A stretch of 64,000 nucleotides of DNA, from the NCBI RefSeq assembly GCF_900101385.1, contig NZ_FMZB01000010.1:1-64000 (forward strand), in the 5' to 3' direction. Made by a program: the position numbers and the translations under genes. The DNA is from Terribacillus halophilus (lineage in GTDB: Bacteria > Bacillota > Bacilli > Bacillales > Amphibacillaceae). The notes under the pieces were generated by a model, which saw only the letters and a program-made list of their open reading frames with translations, was not told where the DNA came from and did no database searches. Shown piece by piece: positions 34,804 to 43,696 of this stretch (the stretch's first letter is position 1; every line of letters starts with the position of its first letter).

Positions 34804-35802
34804 GTGGAACAAAAGAATGTCGAGAAGGTGTACCAAGCGCTTGACCAGATGGCCGAAGCATTGGAAACACGTGAAAACATACCATATCTTGATGCACTTG
34901 GTGCAGCAATGGAATATATATTGGATCGTGACATAGACGTCATCACGGAACAGCCATTATTGAAGCAGCAGCTGGAGAAACATGCGGCTGTATTTGATAA
35001 GCAGACATACAAAAAAGAAGAGATACGCAAAGGAATCCAGCTAGCTATCCTGAAAGGCATGAAAGGGGCAACGCAGCAGCAGCATATGCTGACACCCGAT
35101 ACTGTTGCCATGCTGATCGGTTATTTGACGAACAAGTTAGTCGGAAACAATGAAAATTTCCGCCTGTTCGATCCAGCGGTGGGGACGGGAAACTTGCTGA
35201 CAGCGGTCCTAAACCAAGTGGAGCGGGAAGTCGAGGCTTATGGAAGTGATGTGGATCCGACTTTGATCCAGCTCGCTGTCATGAATGCCAATATGCAGGA
35301 AAGACAAATAGAGTTCTTCCATCAAGACAGCTTGCGCCCTTTCCTTCTGGAACCGGTCGATCTTGTCGTGAGTGACCTCCCGGTTGGTTATTATCCGGAT
35401 GATATCCAAGCTGCGCAATTCGAATTGAAGGCTGATGAAGGTCATTCCTATTCACATCATTTGTTCATGGAACAAAGCCTGCATTATACGAAGGAAGGCG
35501 GTTATCTATTATTCGTCGTGCCGAACTTCCTGTTTGAAAGCGATCAATCCCGTTCGCTGCATACATTCTTGCAGGAGCATGCCCATATCGTCGGCATGCT
35601 GCAGCTGCCCCAGAGTATGTTCAAAAATGAAACGCAGGCGAAAAGTGTTTTGATCCTTCAGAAAAAGGGGACGCTAACTACGGCACCGAAGCAGGCGTTG
35701 CTAGTGCAGCTCCCTTCATTCAAAAATCCAAATGCGATGGCAAATGTCCTGAAACAAATCAATGAATGGTTCGAAAACGAGTTGTCTGATTTAAAAAACT
35801 AA
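34804..35802 (+). CDS. ytxK: YtxK, class I N6-adenine methyltransferase-like protein
   Basis: A 332-residue SAM-dependent methyltransferase-fold protein. An N-terminal helical part (1-95) resembles type I HsdM. Motif I is DPAVGTGNLL, and the expected catalytic NPPY motif is replaced by SDLPVGYYP. The later VVPNFLFES and MLQLPQSMF follow the HsdM pattern. No restriction or specificity subunit is nearby. GTG 34804 follows GGGAGGAAAAG. It sits directly before ackA as in B. subtilis. The altered motif may mean a changed target (tRNA, protein) or no base methylation; the function is unknown. Confidence 0.88.
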   Translation: MEQKNVEKVYQALDQMAEALETRENIPYLDALGAAMEYILDRDIDVITEQPLLKQQLEKHAAVFDKQTYKKEEIRKGIQLAILKGMKGATQQQHMLTPDTVAMLIGYLTNKLVGNNENFRLFDPAVGTGNLLTAVLNQVEREVEAYGSDVDPTLIQLAVMNANMQERQIEFFHQDSLRPFLLEPVDLVVSDLPVGYYPDDIQAAQFELKADEGHSYSHHLFMEQSLHYTKEGGYLLFVVPNFLFESDQSRSLHTFLQEHAHIVGMLQLPQSMFKNETQAKSVLILQKKGTLTTAPKQALLVQLPSFKNPNAMANVLKQINEWFENELSDLKN

Positions 35803-35811
35803 AAAAATTAA

Positions 35812-35825
35812 TGAAAACCAGAACA
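35812..35825 (+). promoter_or_regulatory. Candidate CcpA activation site upstream of ackA
   Basis: TGAAAACCAGAACA matches TGWAANCGNTNWCA with two mismatches. Its centre is about 58 bases before the inferred start of ackA transcription, the place where CcpA activates ackA in B. subtilis. Confidence 0.45.
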
Positions 35826-35840
35826 AGTCCTCGACATATC

Positions 35841-35870
35841 TTGCAATGAGCTTGTCGACACAGGTAAAAT
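35841..35870 (+). promoter_or_regulatory. Sigma-A promoter of ackA
   Basis: TTGCAA (35841-35846), an 18-base spacer and TAAAAT (35865-35870). A TCGACA/TGTCGA inverted repeat (35831-35836, 35853-35858) straddles the -35. Confidence 0.65.
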
Positions 35871-35904
35871 AGGGAAGTACGTAAAAGTTTACAAGGGGCT
35901 GAAC

Positions 35905-37107
35905 ATGTTGAGTAATATTTTAGCAATCAATGCTGGTAGTTCTTCATTGAAATTCCAGCTAATCCGCATGCCTGAAGAAGAGGTAAAGGCAGTGGGTCTC
36001 GTAGAACGCATCGGACTGAAGGATTCCATCTTCACTATCAAATTCAATGGTGAAAAAGATGAAACAACTAAAGATATTGAAAACCATGAAGAAGCAGTAA
36101 AAATGTTGCTTGAAAAGCTGACTTCCACAGGTGTCATTTCTTCTTTGGAAGAAATCGATGGCGTGGGTCACCGTGTCGTACACGGCGGAGAAAAATTCAG
36201 TGATTCTGTCCTTATCACGGATCAAGTGTTGGAAGAAATCGCGGAAGTATCCGAGCTTGCACCATTACACAACCCGGCAAACTTGACAGGAATCCGTGCA
36301 TTCAAAGAAATTCTTCCAAATATTCCGTCTGTTGCGGTATTCGATACAGCTTTCCATCAAACGATGCCTCCGGAATCATATCTATACAGCTTGCCATATG
36401 AGTATTATGAAAAGTATGGTATTCGTAAATACGGTTTCCATGGCACAAGCCATAAATACGTATCCCAACGTGCTGCGGAATTGCTTGATCGTCCAGTCGA
36501 GCAGCTGCGTCTGATCTCCTGCCACCTTGGTAACGGAGCCAGCATCGCTGCAATCGAAGGCGGAAAATCCGTCGATACATCCATGGGCTTCACACCACTT
36601 GCTGGTGTAACGATGGGTACGCGTTCCGGTAATATCGACCCTGCACTGATTCCATTCATCATGCGTAAAACAGGCAAGACTGCGGATGAAGTATTGCATG
36701 TCTTGAACAAAGAAAGCGGAATGCTTGCGCTGTCTGGTTTCTCCAGTGACTTGCGTGATATTCAGGACAAAGCAGATGCGGGTGATGATCGTGCAGAACT
36801 TGCACTAGATGTATTCGCTGAGCGTATTCACAAATACCTTGGTTCTTATGCAGCGCGCATGAGCGGTGTAGATGCGATCATCTTCACAGCAGGCGTTGGT
36901 GAGAACAGCATCGCCGTACGTGAGCGAGTGCTTAAAGGGTTGGAATTCATGGGTGTATATTATGATCCATCCTTGAACAATGTACGCGGCAAAGAACAAT
37001 TCTTGACTTATCCTCATTCTCCAGTGAAGGTAATTGTTATCCCGACAAATGAAGAAGTCATGATTGCAAGAGACACTGTTCGTTTATCTGAAGCGGTAAC
37101 GAAATAA
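35905..37107 (+). CDS. ackA: Acetate kinase
   Basis: This cytoplasmic kinase converts acetyl phosphate and ADP into acetate and ATP, the last step of overflow metabolism. The 400-residue sequence has [48 protein letters not shown] and GTRSGNIDP, all diagnostic. ATG 35905 follows AAGGGGCTG. It is a single gene between ytxK and ald, with its own terminator. The upstream cre-like site suggests activation by CcpA in excess glucose. Confidence 0.97.
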   Translation: MLSNILAINAGSSSLKFQLIRMPEEEVKAVGLVERIGLKDSIFTIKFNGEKDETTKDIENHEEAVKMLLEKLTSTGVISSLEEIDGVGHRVVHGGEKFSDSVLITDQVLEEIAEVSELAPLHNPANLTGIRAFKEILPNIPSVAVFDTAFHQTMPPESYLYSLPYEYYEKYGIRKYGFHGTSHKYVSQRAAELLDRPVEQLRLISCHLGNGASIAAIEGGKSVDTSMGFTPLAGVTMGTRSGNIDPALIPFIMRKTGKTADEVLHVLNKESGMLALSGFSSDLRDIQDKADAGDDRAELALDVFAERIHKYLGSYAARMSGVDAIIFTAGVGENSIAVRERVLKGLEFMGVYYDPSLNNVRGKEQFLTYPHSPVKVIVIPTNEEVMIARDTVRLSEAVTK

Positions 37108-37117
37108 TTTAGCAAAT

Positions 37118-37152
37118 AAGCTGGTCCCGAGTTCGATGGGACTGGCTTTTTT
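37118..37152 (+). terminator. ackA terminator
   Basis: AAGCTGGTCCC pairs with GGGACTGGCTT (37118-37128, 37138-37148), followed by a T-run. Confidence 0.88.
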
Positions 37153-37230
37153 TGCATTTTTCGCAGTTCGATCAGTGGTATACTGGGGACGAAAGTTAGT
37201 CCTGTTACTTATGAAATGGAGGAAAGCAGA

Positions 37231-38349
37231 ATGAAGATTGGTGTACCGAAGGAAATCAAGAATAATGAAAACCGTGTTGCCATGGCACCGTCTGGCGTGA
37301 CGCTCTTACATGAAGCGGGGCATGATGTATTCATCGAAACCGGGGCGGGTCTTGGCTCCGGATTTACGGATGAACAATACGAACAAGCAGGTGCAATAAT
37401 TGTACAGACTGCCGCAGATGCATGGAGTAAGGAGATGGTCATGAAAGTTAAGGAGCCGCTTCCGGAGGAATATGATTATTTCTATGAAGGTCTCATCCTG
37501 TTCACATATCTGCACCTCGCGGCGGAGGGTTCCTTGACAAATGCATTGATTGAGAAGAAAGTTGTGGGGATCGCTTATGAAACCGTTCAGCTTGAAGATC
37601 GATCCTTGCCTCTTCTTACGCCGATGAGTGAGGTTGCCGGCCGTATGGCATCACAGATCGGTGCTCAATTCCTGGAGAAGCCGTACGGCGGAAGCGGAAT
37701 CTTGATATCCGGTATACCGGGCGTTAAGCGGGGAAAGGTCACGATCATTGGCGGGGGTGTGGTCGGAACGAATGCAGCAAAAATAGCGGTTGGTCTCGGC
37801 GCGGATGTCACGATAGTCGACTTGAGTCCGCAGCGTCTGCGCGAGCTCGATGATTTATTCGGCAGCTCGATCAATACGGTTGTTTCCAATCCGCTGAATA
37901 TTGCCGAAGCGGTCAAAGAATCGGATCTTGTCATCGGGGCTGTCCTCATACCGGGTGCCAAAGCGCCGAAGCTCGTTACCGAAGAGATGATTGCCAGTAT
38001 GAAGCCGGGTTCTGTAGTTGTTGATGTCGCGATTGATCAGGGGGGGATATTTGCAACTACCGATAAAATCACGACCCATGATAACCCGACTTATATCAAG
38101 CATGAAGTGCTGCATTACGCTGTTGCCAACATGCCGGGTGCTGTTCCGCGCACCTCCACAATCGGTCTGACAAATGTGACAGTGCCTTATGCATTGCAGC
38201 TTGCGAATAAGGGATATAAGACAGCTTGTCTGGAAAATCCATCACTTTCAAAAGGGATCAATACGTTAGAGGGTTTTGTGACTTATGAAGCTGTAGCTGA
38301 AGCGCATAATCTGGCATATAAAGCAGCTGAAGAGCTGCTTCGAAGATGA
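37231..38349 (+). CDS. ald: Alanine dehydrogenase
   Basis: An NAD-dependent enzyme that interconverts L-alanine and pyruvate plus ammonia. It serves alanine use and sporulation in Bacillus. The 372 residues carry [41 protein letters not shown], the dinucleotide loop [10 protein letters not shown] and [10 protein letters not shown]. The frame opens five codons earlier, but ATG 37231 has GGAGG and gives the canonical start. In B. subtilis ald is elsewhere, so this neighbourhood differs. Confidence 0.96.
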   Translation: MKIGVPKEIKNNENRVAMAPSGVTLLHEAGHDVFIETGAGLGSGFTDEQYEQAGAIIVQTAADAWSKEMVMKVKEPLPEEYDYFYEGLILFTYLHLAAEGSLTNALIEKKVVGIAYETVQLEDRSLPLLTPMSEVAGRMASQIGAQFLEKPYGGSGILISGIPGVKRGKVTIIGGGVVGTNAAKIAVGLGADVTIVDLSPQRLRELDDLFGSSINTVVSNPLNIAEAVKESDLVIGAVLIPGAKAPKLVTEEMIASMKPGSVVVDVAIDQGGIFATTDKITTHDNPTYIKHEVLHYAVANMPGAVPRTSTIGLTNVTVPYALQLANKGYKTACLENPSLSKGINTLEGFVTYEAVAEAHNLAYKAAEELLRR

Positions 38350-38356
38350 AAAAATA

Positions 38357-38388
38357 GAGCATCTGCTTTTTTGCAGATGCTCGCTTTT
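38357..38388. terminator. Bidirectional terminator between ald and the M24 peptidase
   Basis: A perfect ten-base stem GAGCATCTGC/GCAGATGCTC with a T6 loop. T-runs on each strand follow the stem. Confidence 0.85.
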
Positions 38389-38391
38389 GTA

Positions 38392-39489
38392 CTACTCGAT
38401 AATTTGTAATTCGCGCGGATAAGCCGTTAGCACATCCGGACCATTTTTCGTTAGGAAGATATCATCCTCGATCCGTACTCCGCCGACACCAGGTAAATAA
38501 ATACCAGGTTCAATGGTATAGCACATACCTTCTTGCAACGGTTGGGCATTGTTGCTGGATAGGGAAGGGAATTCATGTACACCGATTCCCAAGCCATGTC
38601 CGACACGATGGGTGAAATATTCCCCGTAGCCCGCTTGTTCAATGTGACCACGAGCAGCTTTGTCGATCTCGGCGATGGCTGTTCCGGCTTGTGATGCTGC
38701 TGTAGCTTTCTCCAAGGCAATGCGCACCGTATCGTGGATATGCTGCTGATCGGCAGTTGCCTGCTTATAAGCGACAGTCCGGGTAATATCAGAGCAATAG
38801 CCTTCGAATACTACTCCCAAATCGAATAAAACAAGGTCTCCGGGCGCAATCTGTTTACTGTCTGGAGTTCCGTGCGGGGAAGCTGTTTTTGCCCCGGAAA
38901 GGACGGTGGTCGCAAATGACATGCTCGTCACGCCTTCTTGCTTCAATGCATATTCCAACTCCGCCACGATCTGCAGTTCGCTTTTTCCGGCAGCAATTGC
39001 CTCGATTCCTGTCTTCACACCAAAGTCTGCCAGGACAGCTGCTTGCTTCAGCAGATTATATTCCTTTTTGTCTTTGATGTTCCGCAATTTCTGCAAAAGT
39101 TCCGTTCCATTCGAAAACGTCGTATCGGGCAATATTTGCTGCAGCATTTCCAATCGGGTCACCGACATATGATCTTTTTCGATTCCCATGGATGCAGGGG
39201 TTCTGCCACGTTCTTTCAGATAAGCCTTAAATAGCTGCCAAACATCCTCATGATCGTGATATGTAAGCATTTCTTCTTTCCAACCTGCTTGAATGGCGTC
39301 TTCTTTCTCCATTGCCGGCAGGATGAGCAGCGGTGCATCCTTTTGATCTGCAAAGACGGCTACAAGTCGCTCATGAGGATCCGTATAATAGTTGCTCACA
39401 TAATACACGTTTTCCATGGAGGTGATGAACACGCTGTCTGTTTGGTCGCCCTTTAACTGTTGCAATAATGTATCGATTCTGTGTTGCAT
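38392..39489 (-). CDS. M24-family Xaa-Pro aminopeptidase/dipeptidase
   Basis: A cytoplasmic metallopeptidase that splits Xaa-Pro bonds. The creatinase-like N domain covers about 1-125, and the pita-bread domain has the metal ligands: D in FDLGVVF and D in CSDITRT, H in RVGHGLGIGVHE, E in IEPGIY and E in RIEDD. The length is 365 residues. ATG 39489 on the minus strand follows AAGGAGG; the open frame extends further but lacks a site. It resembles B. subtilis YkvY or YqhT (PapA/PapB). It is divergent from ytkL. Confidence 0.9.
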   Translation of the reverse strand: MQHRIDTLLQQLKGDQTDSVFITSMENVYYVSNYYTDPHERLVAVFADQKDAPLLILPAMEKEDAIQAGWKEEMLTYHDHEDVWQLFKAYLKERGRTPASMGIEKDHMSVTRLEMLQQILPDTTFSNGTELLQKLRNIKDKKEYNLLKQAAVLADFGVKTGIEAIAAGKSELQIVAELEYALKQEGVTSMSFATTVLSGAKTASPHGTPDSKQIAPGDLVLFDLGVVFEGYCSDITRTVAYKQATADQQHIHDTVRIALEKATAASQAGTAIAEIDKAARGHIEQAGYGEYFTHRVGHGLGIGVHEFPSLSSNNAQPLQEGMCYTIEPGIYLPGVGGVRIEDDIFLTKNGPDVLTAYPRELQIIE

Positions 39490-39593
39490 GAATAAAACCT
39501 CCTTGTCTCCATTATAGCAAAAAACGTATTGCGTTTCTTCCGAATGCAACTGTGGTACACTAAATGCGAAAAAACGAAAAAGGGGCTGGGGAC

Positions 39594-40274
39594 TTGAAAA
39601 TCTCATTCCACGGACAGGCTGTCGTACAGATTGTTACCGAAAAGCATACGATATTGATCGATCCATTCATTACCGGAAATGGTACATGTGATTTGAATGC
39701 AGATGAAGTTGATCCAGACGTCATTCTCCTGACCCATGGTCATAACGATCATGTTGGAGACACCGTTTCGATTGCAAAACGGACTGGTGCACTGGTTGTG
39801 GCGCCGAACGAATTGGCAGTTTATCTTGGGAACCAGGGATTGAAAACCCACCCGATGGGTATCGGCGGTGCACATGCATTTGAATTCGGACGCGTGAAAC
39901 TGACACAGGCGTTCCACAGCAGTGCTATAACGGACGAAAACGGCAACACACACTATATGGGGATGCCGACCGGAATCCTGTTTACTGCAGAGGGCAAAAC
40001 GATCTACCATGCGGGTGACACAGGCTTATTCTCTGATATGAAACTGATCGGGGATACGAACTCTATCGATGTGGCATTGCTCCCGATAGGGGATAATTTC
40101 ACAATGGGACCAGAAGATGCGCTGATTGCCGCTGAGTGGGTCAAGGCAAAGAAAGTCATTCCGATCCATTACAATACGTTCCCGCTGATTGAGCAGGATG
40201 GTGCGGCATTTGCCGAAAATGTAAAACCTGGCCAAGGTATTCATTTGGAACCTGGCCAATCCATTACAATCTAA
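39594..40274 (+). CDS. ytkL: UPF0173 metal-dependent hydrolase YtkL
   Basis: A metallo-beta-lactamase-fold hydrolase of unknown substrate, 226 residues. The zinc motif is [11 protein letters not shown]; later ligands are in [11 protein letters not shown] and [14 protein letters not shown]. The start is TTG 39594 after AAAAGGGG, giving the family start [13 protein letters not shown]. The length fits B. subtilis YtkL (about 227). Its conserved place next to the ytoI-nrnA group gives no function. Confidence 0.92.
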   Translation: MKISFHGQAVVQIVTEKHTILIDPFITGNGTCDLNADEVDPDVILLTHGHNDHVGDTVSIAKRTGALVVAPNELAVYLGNQGLKTHPMGIGGAHAFEFGRVKLTQAFHSSAITDENGNTHYMGMPTGILFTAEGKTIYHAGDTGLFSDMKLIGDTNSIDVALLPIGDNFTMGPEDALIAAEWVKAKKVIPIHYNTFPLIEQDGAAFAENVKPGQGIHLEPGQSITI

Positions 40275-40312
40275 AGAAAACAGCACCCAATGAAAAGGGT
40301 GCTGTTTTCTTA
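40275..40312 (+). terminator. ytkL terminator
   Basis: A perfect 14-bp stem (AGAAAACAGCACCC with its complement, 40275-40288 and 40297-40310) with an eight-base loop. Confidence 0.9.
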
Positions 40313-40382
40313 TCTGTTATAGTAAGTGGATGGAATCTATCGCCCCAAATTTGCTAGACGAGCAGCTATTTTTCTTCTGAAA

Positions 40383-40411
40383 TTGAAACCTGCACTTAAA
40401 AACTGTACAAT
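40383..40411 (+). promoter_or_regulatory. Sigma-A promoter of ytoI
   Basis: TTGAAA (40383-40388), a 17-base spacer and TACAAT (40406-40411), 48 bases before the gene. Confidence 0.75.
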
Positions 40412-40439
40412 AACAATAGAAAATTAAAGACTAGTACAG
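40403..40439 (+). promoter_or_regulatory. Inverted repeat over the ytoI promoter, possible operator
   Basis: CTGTAC (40403-40408) and GTACAG (40434-40439) are 31 bases apart, about three helical turns. The left arm overlaps the -10 element. Autoregulation by the helix-turn-helix of YtoI is inferred, not shown. Confidence 0.45.
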
Positions 40440-40458
40440 ATGAGAGCATGGTGAAGGA

Positions 40459-41775
40459 ATGTCGACAAAACATGACCAGATAATTAAATATATTGAGAAC
40501 CTTCCTGTTGGCGGGAAGATATCCGTACGAGCAATCGCCAAGGAATTGAATGTTAGTGAAGGAACGGCATACCGCGCCATCAAGGAAGCGGAGAATAAAG
40601 GACTTGTCAGTACGATTGAACGTGTCGGGACAGTAAGAATCGAGACAAAGATCAAAGATAATTTTGACCGGCTTTCTTTCGCTGAAATCATCGGTATCGT
40701 AGACGGACAAGTGCTTGGAGGCAGGGATGGCCTGCATAAGACGCTGAATAAATTCGTTATCGGTGCGATGGAGCTTGACGCCATGATGCGCTATACCCAA
40801 AAAGATGCACTGCTGATCGTGGGAAACCGGATTGAAGCACATGAACTGGCCATCAAAGAAGGTGCGGCTGTGCTTATTACCGGCGGATTTGACACAGATG
40901 ACCGGATCAAGCGGCTGGCAGATGAAAAGGAATTGCCTGTCATATCGACGAGCTATGATACATTTACGGTAGCGGAACTGATCAACCGGGCCATTTACGA
41001 TCAGATGATCAAGAAAGAAATCATCGTTGTGGAAGATATATACACGCCATTGCAGCATACATATTATTTGCAGGAAACCGATACGCTTGAAAAATGGTAT
41101 CAATTCAACGAAGAAACGACACATACTCGTTACCCAGTGACCAATAGCATGGATAGAGTGACGGGGATGGTCACATCGAAGGATATCATCAACAAGGACA
41201 GACAGCTTTCGGTTGTGAAAGCGATGACCAAGAATCCGCTCACGGTCCAAAAACATACTACACTTGCTTATGCGGCACACATGATGGTTTGGGAAGGCAT
41301 CGAGATCATTCCTGTCGTGGATCAGCAGCATAAACTGCATGGCTTGATTTCGAGACAGGATGTCTTAAAAGCGCTTCAGCAAATCCAGCTTCAGCCGCAA
41401 ATAGGCGAAACGATCGAGGATTTGGTGATTAGGGAAATTGATCAACTGGATGATGAGGCGTCGGACATCATGTTCCAAGGAAAAGTGACACCACAGATGA
41501 CGAACCAGCTGGGCAGTCTATCCACCGGGGTCCTGACAACGTTCGTCACCGAAGCGAGCCGGCGGTTTGTCCGGAAGATGAAAAAGGGGGATATGGTAGT
41601 GGATAACATATCCGTCTATTTTCTGCGACCTATTCAGCTGGATAGTACAATATTGATCAAGCCTCGCATTCTGGAGGTGGGGCGGAAGCTGGCAAAAATG
41701 GATGTGGAAGTGTATAGTAACAAGAAAACACTAGTTGCAAAGGCGCTGCTCATGGCACAGCTATTGGATCGCTGA
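40459..41775 (+). CDS. ytoI: YtoI: HTH, DRTGG, two CBS and hotdog-thioesterase domains
   Basis: A 438-residue four-part protein. Residues 1-65 are a GntR-like winged helix (ISVRAIAKELNVSEGTAYRAI). Residues about 70-185 are a DRTGG domain. Residues about 195-315 are a CBS pair (KAMTKNPLTVQKHTTL, IEIIPVVDQQHKLHGLISRQDVL), which usually bind adenosine ligands. Residues about 330-435 form a hotdog fold of the acyl-CoA thioesterase type. Ligand-controlled DNA binding is likely; the target is unknown. ATG 40459 is preceded by GGTGAAGGA, and it lies 20 bases before nrnA. Confidence 0.9.
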   Translation: MSTKHDQIIKYIENLPVGGKISVRAIAKELNVSEGTAYRAIKEAENKGLVSTIERVGTVRIETKIKDNFDRLSFAEIIGIVDGQVLGGRDGLHKTLNKFVIGAMELDAMMRYTQKDALLIVGNRIEAHELAIKEGAAVLITGGFDTDDRIKRLADEKELPVISTSYDTFTVAELINRAIYDQMIKKEIIVVEDIYTPLQHTYYLQETDTLEKWYQFNEETTHTRYPVTNSMDRVTGMVTSKDIINKDRQLSVVKAMTKNPLTVQKHTTLAYAAHMMVWEGIEIIPVVDQQHKLHGLISRQDVLKALQQIQLQPQIGETIEDLVIREIDQLDDEASDIMFQGKVTPQMTNQLGSLSTGVLTTFVTEASRRFVRKMKKGDMVVDNISVYFLRPIQLDSTILIKPRILEVGRKLAKMDVEVYSNKKTLVAKALLMAQLLDR

Positions 41776-41795
41776 GCATGTATGGAGGGGATATG

Positions 41796-42737
41796 ATGCA
41801 CGATAGAATCCTGGAAAGAATCAAGGCTTATGACACAATCATCATTCAGCGGCACGTCCGGCCGGATCCAGATGCATACGGATCCCAAGTAGGCTTGAGT
41901 GAAATCATCAAAGCATCTTTTCCTGATAAGCAGGTGTGGGTTGTGGGGGATGAGGATCCTTCTTTGACTTTTTTGGCGGAAATGGATACGGTCTCCGATT
42001 ACGTGTTTGAAGAAGCGCTGGTCATTATCTGTGATGCCGCCAATCAGCCTCGTATATCGGATCAGAGATATAAAATTGCCAAAGAAATCATCAAAATCGA
42101 TCATCATCCGGAAGTGGACCGCTATGGGGATATCCAGTGGGTTGTCCCGACAGCCAGTTCCACAAGTGAAATGATATATGAGCTATATGCTTCCCATCCA
42201 GAACTGGAGCTGACAACCCGGGGTGCGATGCTTTTGTATGCGGGTATTGTCGGTGACACGGGACGCTTTTTATTCCCTTCGACAAGTGAGAAGACATTTC
42301 ATTATGCAGGCGAATTGATCAAGTATCCATTCGACCGAACGGTATTATATGAAAAGCTATATGCATCCCGGCAAGATGTTGCCAGGCTGCAAGGTTATAT
42401 TTTGCAGAACTTTACTTTGCACGAAACCGGTGTCTGTGCAATCCGGCTCACAAAAGATATCCTAACAACCTATCGGGTGACTTCTTTGGAGACGAGTCAG
42501 CTTGTCGGAACGATTGCCAATATTGAAGGTGTCAAAGCCTGGCTCTTTTTCGTGGAAGAAGAAGAACAAATACGGGTGCGTGTCCGCTCGAAAGGACCTG
42601 TGATCAATGGTTTGGCCGGTAAATATAATGGCGGGGGCCATGTGTTTGCTTCCGGTGCTACCGTTTACAGCTGGGATGAAGCTGCCAGGCTTGAACGGGA
42701 TTTACAGGAAATCTGCCGCCATTTTGAAGCGAATTAA
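41796..42737 (+). CDS. nrnA: Oligoribonuclease / pAp phosphatase NrnA
   Basis: A DHH-DHHA1 phosphoesterase that degrades nanoRNA (2-5 nucleotides) and removes the 3' phosphate from pAp. The motifs are RHVRPDPDAYGS, IICDAA, KIDHHPE and the DHHA1 loop KYNGGGHVFASGA. ATG 41796 lies 6-7 bases after GGAGGGG and yields 313 residues, as in B. subtilis YtqI; ATG 41793 and 41778 are alternatives. It follows ytoI closely and its stop overlaps the convergent ytrI stop. Confidence 0.95.
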   Translation: MHDRILERIKAYDTIIIQRHVRPDPDAYGSQVGLSEIIKASFPDKQVWVVGDEDPSLTFLAEMDTVSDYVFEEALVIICDAANQPRISDQRYKIAKEIIKIDHHPEVDRYGDIQWVVPTASSTSEMIYELYASHPELELTTRGAMLLYAGIVGDTGRFLFPSTSEKTFHYAGELIKYPFDRTVLYEKLYASRQDVARLQGYILQNFTLHETGVCAIRLTKDILTTYRVTSLETSQLVGTIANIEGVKAWLFFVEEEEQIRVRVRSKGPVINGLAGKYNGGGHVFASGATVYSWDEAARLERDLQEICRHFEAN

Positions 42738-43237
42738 GTATCCGTCTCCACTGTCACTGTCAAGTAGAGGATCTCTGATATGATCAGCTGCTTGACAGCG
42801 ACCTTATACCGGAAATTATCCAACTCATAAACTTTATTCTCAATTGCACCGAGCAGTAATGGGGTGCTTTGCACGGCGCCGTTTACACTGCGGCCAATCA
42901 TATGCCGTGCCTCTTCCTTGATCGCTTCCTTCAGTTCATGCTCGATCAATTTGTCCAGCTCCAGGCTTTCATCCGTTTCGATATTGACGGTGATTTCATC
43001 GATTATCAGCCCTTCCTGCTGCAGTTCATTCATTTCTTCATTATTATCCTTCAATACTTCGATGTCACGTTCCAGGTCATGTATTGTGCCTTCCATTTCC
43101 ACTTTCTCCTTCACCCATTCTTCATAAAGGGTACCGTACATGAATAAATACACAAAATAAGAAATGATACCGCCTAGGAAAAAGCCAACCAAAAACCGCT
43201 GCCAGCCACTTTGCTTATAAATCGGCGGAATTCGCAT
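42734..43237 (-). CDS. ytrI: Sporulation membrane protein YtrI
   Basis: A 167-residue protein with one N-terminal membrane helix (about 14-34, FLVGFFLGGIISYFVYLFMY) and a coiled coil (about 38-80). The rest faces outward and is acidic. B. subtilis ytrI is a mother-cell gene needed for proper sporulation. It overlaps ytrH by one base, so both are translated from one sigma-E transcript. Its stop codon overlaps that of nrnA on the other strand; no terminator lies between them. Confidence 0.88.
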   Translation of the reverse strand: MRIPPIYKQSGWQRFLVGFFLGGIISYFVYLFMYGTLYEEWVKEKVEMEGTIHDLERDIEVLKDNNEEMNELQQEGLIIDEITVNIETDESLELDKLIEHELKEAIKEEARHMIGRSVNGAVQSTPLLLGAIENKVYELDNFRYKVAVKQLIISEILYLTVTVETDT

Positions 43238-43569
43238 CAGGAGATATCCTCCTGGATGAACCAGCCGATGATCAATAATGCCGTTTTAACGCCTCCCATC
43301 GCAGCGACAATGATCAGGATCTGTTTGATGACGTCAAAGGTTGCCCCCTGATAAATCCCTTTCTCAAAATTGCTGATAGCATCGAATGTACCGCCGATCG
43401 CTGCGATGATTGCCCAGATTCGAATACCGTTGGAAATGCGTTTGATGGCAGTCAGCGGCGGCTCGCCAGTAGCAAAAGCGCCGATGCTGCCTATGAAACA
43501 GCCGCCGATCATAACGCCAAGTGCGATGAAATAACAATGCATCATTGAAATGATTACGCGTTCTTCCAT
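43237..43569 (-). CDS. ytrH: Sporulation membrane protein YtrH
   Basis: A 110-residue protein with three hydrophobic segments (about 8-32, 49-62 and 84-105) and the GGxF-type glycines GVMIGGCFIGSIGAF of the YtrH family, which affects spore formation in B. subtilis. ATG 43569 follows AAAGGAG. A sigma-E-like promoter is placed upstream, sharing DNA with the dnaE promoter on the opposite strand. The exact function is unknown. Confidence 0.9.
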   Translation of the reverse strand: MEERVIISMMHCYFIALGVMIGGCFIGSIGAFATGEPPLTAIKRISNGIRIWAIIAAIGGTFDAISNFEKGIYQGATFDVIKQILIIVAAMGGVKTALLIIGWFIQEDIS

Positions 43570-43635
43570 GCGGAAACTCCTTTTTTTGTTCTTTTTCTTA
43601 CCCTATGGTGTTAGCGGACAAGTTATGTTAGTCAT

Positions 43636-43664
43636 TTCAATGTATGCCGGAATTCGTATATAAT
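43636..43664 (+). promoter_or_regulatory. Sigma-A promoter of dnaE
   Basis: TATAAT (43659-43664) with a weak -35 (TTCAAT, 43636-43641) and 17-base spacing. The DNA is shared with the sigma-E promoter on the other strand. Confidence 0.5.
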
Positions 43665-43666
43665 GA
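43639..43666 (-). promoter_or_regulatory. Sigma-E-type promoter of ytrH-ytrI
   Basis: On the minus strand TCATTAT (43660-43666), 13 bases, then CATACATT (43639-43646). The -10 fits the sigma-E consensus CATACAHT perfectly; the -35 is approximate. Confidence 0.6.
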
Positions 43667-43696
43667 AGAGAGTGTAAAAAAGGACGGTAATGAAGT

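Noticed and set aside
34804-35802. Type I restriction-modification system
   Set aside because: No specificity or restriction subunit is nearby, and the catalytic motif is changed; it is the conserved YtxK.
40396-41340. 314-residue frame on the minus strand over ytoI
   Set aside because: It is antisense to a gene with four recognisable domains and has a skewed composition rich in His, Cys and Phe.
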